Positions 61,520 through 64,000 of a stretch of DNA of 64,000 nucleotides are shown here, piece by piece; the first letter of the stretch is position 1; the number at the start of each line of letters is the position of its first letter. The notes under the pieces were generated by a model. It saw only the letters and a program-made list of their open reading frames with translations, was not told the origin of the DNA and ran no database searches. The translations under genes were made by a program, and so were the position numbers. Source of the DNA: Nitzschia sp. pyKryTriq1 (lineage: Eukaryota > Bacillariophyta > Bacillariophyceae > Bacillariales > Bacillariaceae); NCBI GenBank assembly GCA_956465555.1, contig OY101119.1, forward strand, positions 2,838,629 to 2,902,628, given 5' to 3'.

Positions 61520-64000
61520 ATGAATAATAACAACCACAACAACAGCAGCAGCAGTAGAAGCGATTATGGCAGTAATAATAACAACCATGGAGGTCACTAC
61601 CAAGAGAGCCGCGCTCGGATTCCCTACCAAGGCACGGCGGTGATTGGAGATGCCAGTCTTCTCGAAATTATGATGGTGGATCCTCCCACTGTCACACCCG
61701 CACCGGCATCGGGTCCATTGCCACCAATATTACCCACCACGGTGAACGCTCCTGCTGCTGCCGCTGCCGACCCAAATCTCTTGATGTTGGAGTCACTCCA
61801 AGCGCAAGTGGAAGCTTTGCAAGAAGCCAATTTTGATTTAGAGGCTACCATGGCAACGATGCAAGCAGAACAACAATATTCGATCCAACAATTGCAAGAT
61901 CGGATGAACCAGGAAACACAAAAGTTGCAAAATGCTCTTCGATTAGAACAACAGACCAAACAACGTCTTCTTTTACAAAATCAGCAACAATTTCCTTTGA
62001 AACGAGCCCGAGGAGTCGGGGGTGGTGGTAGTAGTACTGCAGATGCCTTTCGAAAACGATTGTCGAGTAATGGCACTACGAATATCCATAATAATCATGG
62101 AGACGATGATGATGATGATGATGACGACGACCAAGTTCCCATGGAGGAAGAACAAGAGGAGCGCCATCCTCCCGCCGAAAGAGGCGCTGCTGCCGCCGCT
62201 GCTGGTGTGGACTTGGCCGCCTCTCCCGCTGGTGGACCACCACCGGAAATTACCATGACGAGAGGACCCCGACCTAGTACGGGGACCGCCACTACAGCAC
62301 AAACGACGCCTCTTCCTCCATCGCCCTGGCCGGAAGAACAACCAGTTGTACACCAGAAAACTACCAATGCTAGAAGTAGTCGTCCAGCACGATCCACAAC
62401 AAGGACTGGGGCCGCCTGGTTGGCTCGTCAACTACTCTATCATTGTCCCTCAACAACAGCAACAGCGGCATCACCACCCTCATCTGCACTGGACATCACC
62501 AATGTGCTCATTGCCATTGCTACCACAACCGGGGCAAACGCTGATGATGACGACTCAAGCTCGGCTTATTTTTGGAACGAGGCGCAACTGGTGGAATATC
62601 TCTTGCAACAGCAACCACCTGGGGCACTCCCCTACTGGAAACAAAGCTTGACGTGGAGTCGGGCGGCACGGCGGGGAATCTTGCAAGCTATGCAACAATT
62701 GGAAGAACAGCAACAACAAGGAGGGGAAGACGAACTAGACGAAGACCATGATGGACGAACGAGGATGCTTGTCGAGGAGACGTCGTCGAAGACAAACCAG
62801 CAGCTACCGCAAAGTCGCAACAAGCCTCGCATTCATCGAATGAATCCTGATGGGAGTCGAGGAGATCCAGTGGTCCTTCCTGTAGACAATGCTTCGTCCA
62901 GTCGGCGACAGTTGTGGTACACTCCTGGTACAACAAAAGCAACAACAGCAGCTTGGTCTTCAACATTTATGAATCCCCAATCGATTCAGGATTGGGTCGA
63001 CCGTCGATTGGATCTTCACGATCCAGAACATTTGCAATTGTTGGCATTGGTTTTGGAAGATTGTGAGCCACATTCGACTCGAGTTTGGTGGAGTGGGTTA
63101 TTTTCGAGCCTGACTGTGGAATTGATTGGACTGCATGCGCGTCTGACAACAGCAACAACGCGACAACAACAACAACAACAACAACTTCAACAACTGCCAC
63201 TCATACAGCAATCACCACCGACTACCACCAATACTGCTCCTAGTGCCAGTCAAGAACGCCAGCCGCCGCCGCCGCCGCCACAGTATTCTACCAAGAAGCG
63301 AAGCAGCCTTGGCGGTGCTGGTAGTAGTATTGGCGTTACCACTACCACGAATGCGTGGAAGGATCTACTGGGAGGACACGCACGGCGACTCCGATTTCAA
63401 CCACCCACGGTATTCACGACGACGACCACCGGTCAAGACAAATTATTATCGTCGCCCGTTTACCAAGACGATTTACTCTTGGCTTGTTTGACCTTGATGG
63501 AACGATTGATTACCGTGACCGAATTGGATATTTTGGAGAAATGGTATACGGTTAGCCAAGAAGCGCCCAGACAACCCTTTCTCTTGGAAGACCTCTCGGA
63601 TGCTTCCGAGGAATCGGCGCTTTTGTGGATTGGTTTATTGTTGGACGTTATGGAAGGACTAGACTATTATCGGAATGATGATGGTTTTGGTGATCCACAG
63701 CATCATCAGCGTCCCTTGGCGTTGCCAAAGTGGTATCTTCAACTAGTGTCGCTCTTCACTACAATCGGACAGACCAAGGGAGGCATGAAAGCCCTGAGGA
63801 CTCGATTGCCGGATTCTTCCGGGGGAGAAATCATGCACAATGTCCTGGATGCAGCAACGATGCAACTGTTTCATCTTTCTTTGTCAGATGACGACGATGA
63901 AGGCACGTATATCAACGTTCGACATGAGCAACGACTCTTTGTCATGGACTATTGGATTCGTCTGTGGCATCAAGCTCTTTTTTTTGTCACACGAGCGCAC
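61520..64000 (+). CDS. Coiled-coil, low-complexity protein, 3' end beyond window
   Basis: Open from ATG 61520 through 64000 (827 codons) with no stop, so the C-terminus is outside. An Asn/Ser-rich start is followed by a coiled coil at about 95-160 (L-E-S-L-Q-A-Q-V-E-A-L-Q-E-A-N), a basic patch (K-R-A-R), an acidic Asp run and Pro/Thr/Gly-rich linkers. From about residue 310 more ordered helical segments appear, such as A-W-L-A-R-Q-L-L-Y-H-C, L-V-E-Y-L-L-Q-Q, L-L-A-L-V-L-E-D-C and L-A-C-L-T-L-M-E-R-L. A coiled coil ahead of helical repeats resembles ATR-interacting proteins in plan, but no diagnostic motif is seen and I treat that only as a possibility. The Gln and Asp runs match simple repeats in the DNA. 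Confidence 0.6.
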   Translation, partial: MNNNNHNNSSSSRSDYGSNNNNHGGHYQESRARIPYQGTAVIGDASLLEIMMVDPPTVTPAPASGPLPPILPTTVNAPAAAAADPNLLMLESLQAQVEALQEANFDLEATMATMQAEQQYSIQQLQDRMNQETQKLQNALRLEQQTKQRLLLQNQQQFPLKRARGVGGGGSSTADAFRKRLSSNGTTNIHNNHGDDDDDDDDDDQVPMEEEQEERHPPAERGAAAAAAGVDLAASPAGGPPPEITMTRGPRPSTGTATTAQTTPLPPSPWPEEQPVVHQKTTNARSSRPARSTTRTGAAWLARQLLYHCPSTTATAASPPSSALDITNVLIAIATTTGANADDDDSSSAYFWNEAQLVEYLLQQQPPGALPYWKQSLTWSRAARRGILQAMQQLEEQQQQGGEDELDEDHDGRTRMLVEETSSKTNQQLPQSRNKPRIHRMNPDGSRGDPVVLPVDNASSSRRQLWYTPGTTKATTAAWSSTFMNPQSIQDWVDRRLDLHDPEHLQLLALVLEDCEPHSTRVWWSGLFSSLTVELIGLHARLTTATTRQQQQQQQLQQLPLIQQSPPTTTNTAPSASQERQPPPPPPQYSTKKRSSLGGAGSSIGVTTTTNAWKDLLGGHARRLRFQPPTVFTTTTTGQDKLLSSPVYQDDLLLACLTLMERLITVTELDILEKWYTVSQEAPRQPFLLEDLSDASEESALLWIGLLLDVMEGLDYYRNDDGFGDPQHHQRPLALPKWYLQLVSLFTTIGQTKGGMKALRTRLPDSSGGEIMHNVLDAATMQLFHLSLSDDDDEGTYINVRHEQRLFVMDYWIRLWHQALFFVTRAH

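Overview
This window is nuclear DNA of a photosynthetic stramenopile, most likely a diatom. The protein-coding genes are intron-poor, with short GT-AG introns of about 80-130 bp. Several predicted proteins begin with a signal peptide followed by an aromatic residue at the cleavage site (G-A-F-V-A-P, C-S-A-F, C-C-S-A-W, C-S-S-F), which is the bipartite plastid-targeting signature of algae with secondary plastids. Families typical of diatoms are present: an HSF-type transcription factor, a CHASE hybrid histidine kinase, and type II membrane glycosyltransferases with low-complexity stems. The species cannot be named from the sequence. I find no tRNA, rRNA or CRISPR array.

Layout. 1-467 (-): 5' part of a plastid-type RbgA/YlqF GTPase. 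1264-1886 (+): small four-helix membrane protein. 1887-4456: long non-coding stretch with nested palindromes and diverged direct repeats. 4457-7479: two glycosyltransferase-like genes, the second (GT31) broken by a one-base frameshift. 7838-9369: a compact LTR element with two apparently identical 441-bp LTRs, AGTC...GACT ends and a CATTC target-site duplication. 9586-12620: M20 amidohydrolase (+) and rhomboid protease (-), convergent. 13219-19050: GT61-type glycosyltransferase (+) and a 1335-residue RING-Tudor-like-BRCT-BRCT protein (-). 19722-24268: plastid rhodanese (+) and CHASE hybrid histidine kinase (-). 25455-28957: stalk-like membrane protein (-) and a plastid-targeted protein resembling the C-terminal part of GmrSD (DUF1524). 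30493-31617: HSF-type factor. 34094-38902: a 1602-residue serine-rich disordered protein. 39645-41009: carrier with an aspartate/glutamate-carrier signature and a plastid-type leader. 41334-47594: FkbM-like protein, GT54-like protein and a membrane protein. 48120-51202: amino-acid permease and an SLC25 carrier. 52000-54878: small GPI-anchored-type protein and a membrane RING-H2 ligase. 54879-56031: tandem duplication and a Copia relic. 56032-58523: second GT54-like paralogue and a GT25-like enzyme. 59849-60868: membrane protein. 61520 to the window end: coiled-coil protein.

How the genes relate. There is no operon logic. The window is rich in secretory-pathway sugar-transfer genes (4457, 6512, 13219, 43979, 56032, 57588, plus the FkbM-like protein), including one paralogous pair about 12 kb apart, consistent with glycan or extracellular-matrix synthesis. 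A second theme is plastid import (GTPase, rhodanese, DUF1524-like protein, carrier). Intergenic DNA repeatedly carries the palindrome (G)TACCGGTA(C), usually shortly upstream of predicted starts and almost never inside exons; I read it as a candidate regulatory or dispersed element. Gene ends are often convergent and tightly packed (46-158 bp), while divergent starts are separated by longer motif-bearing spacers.
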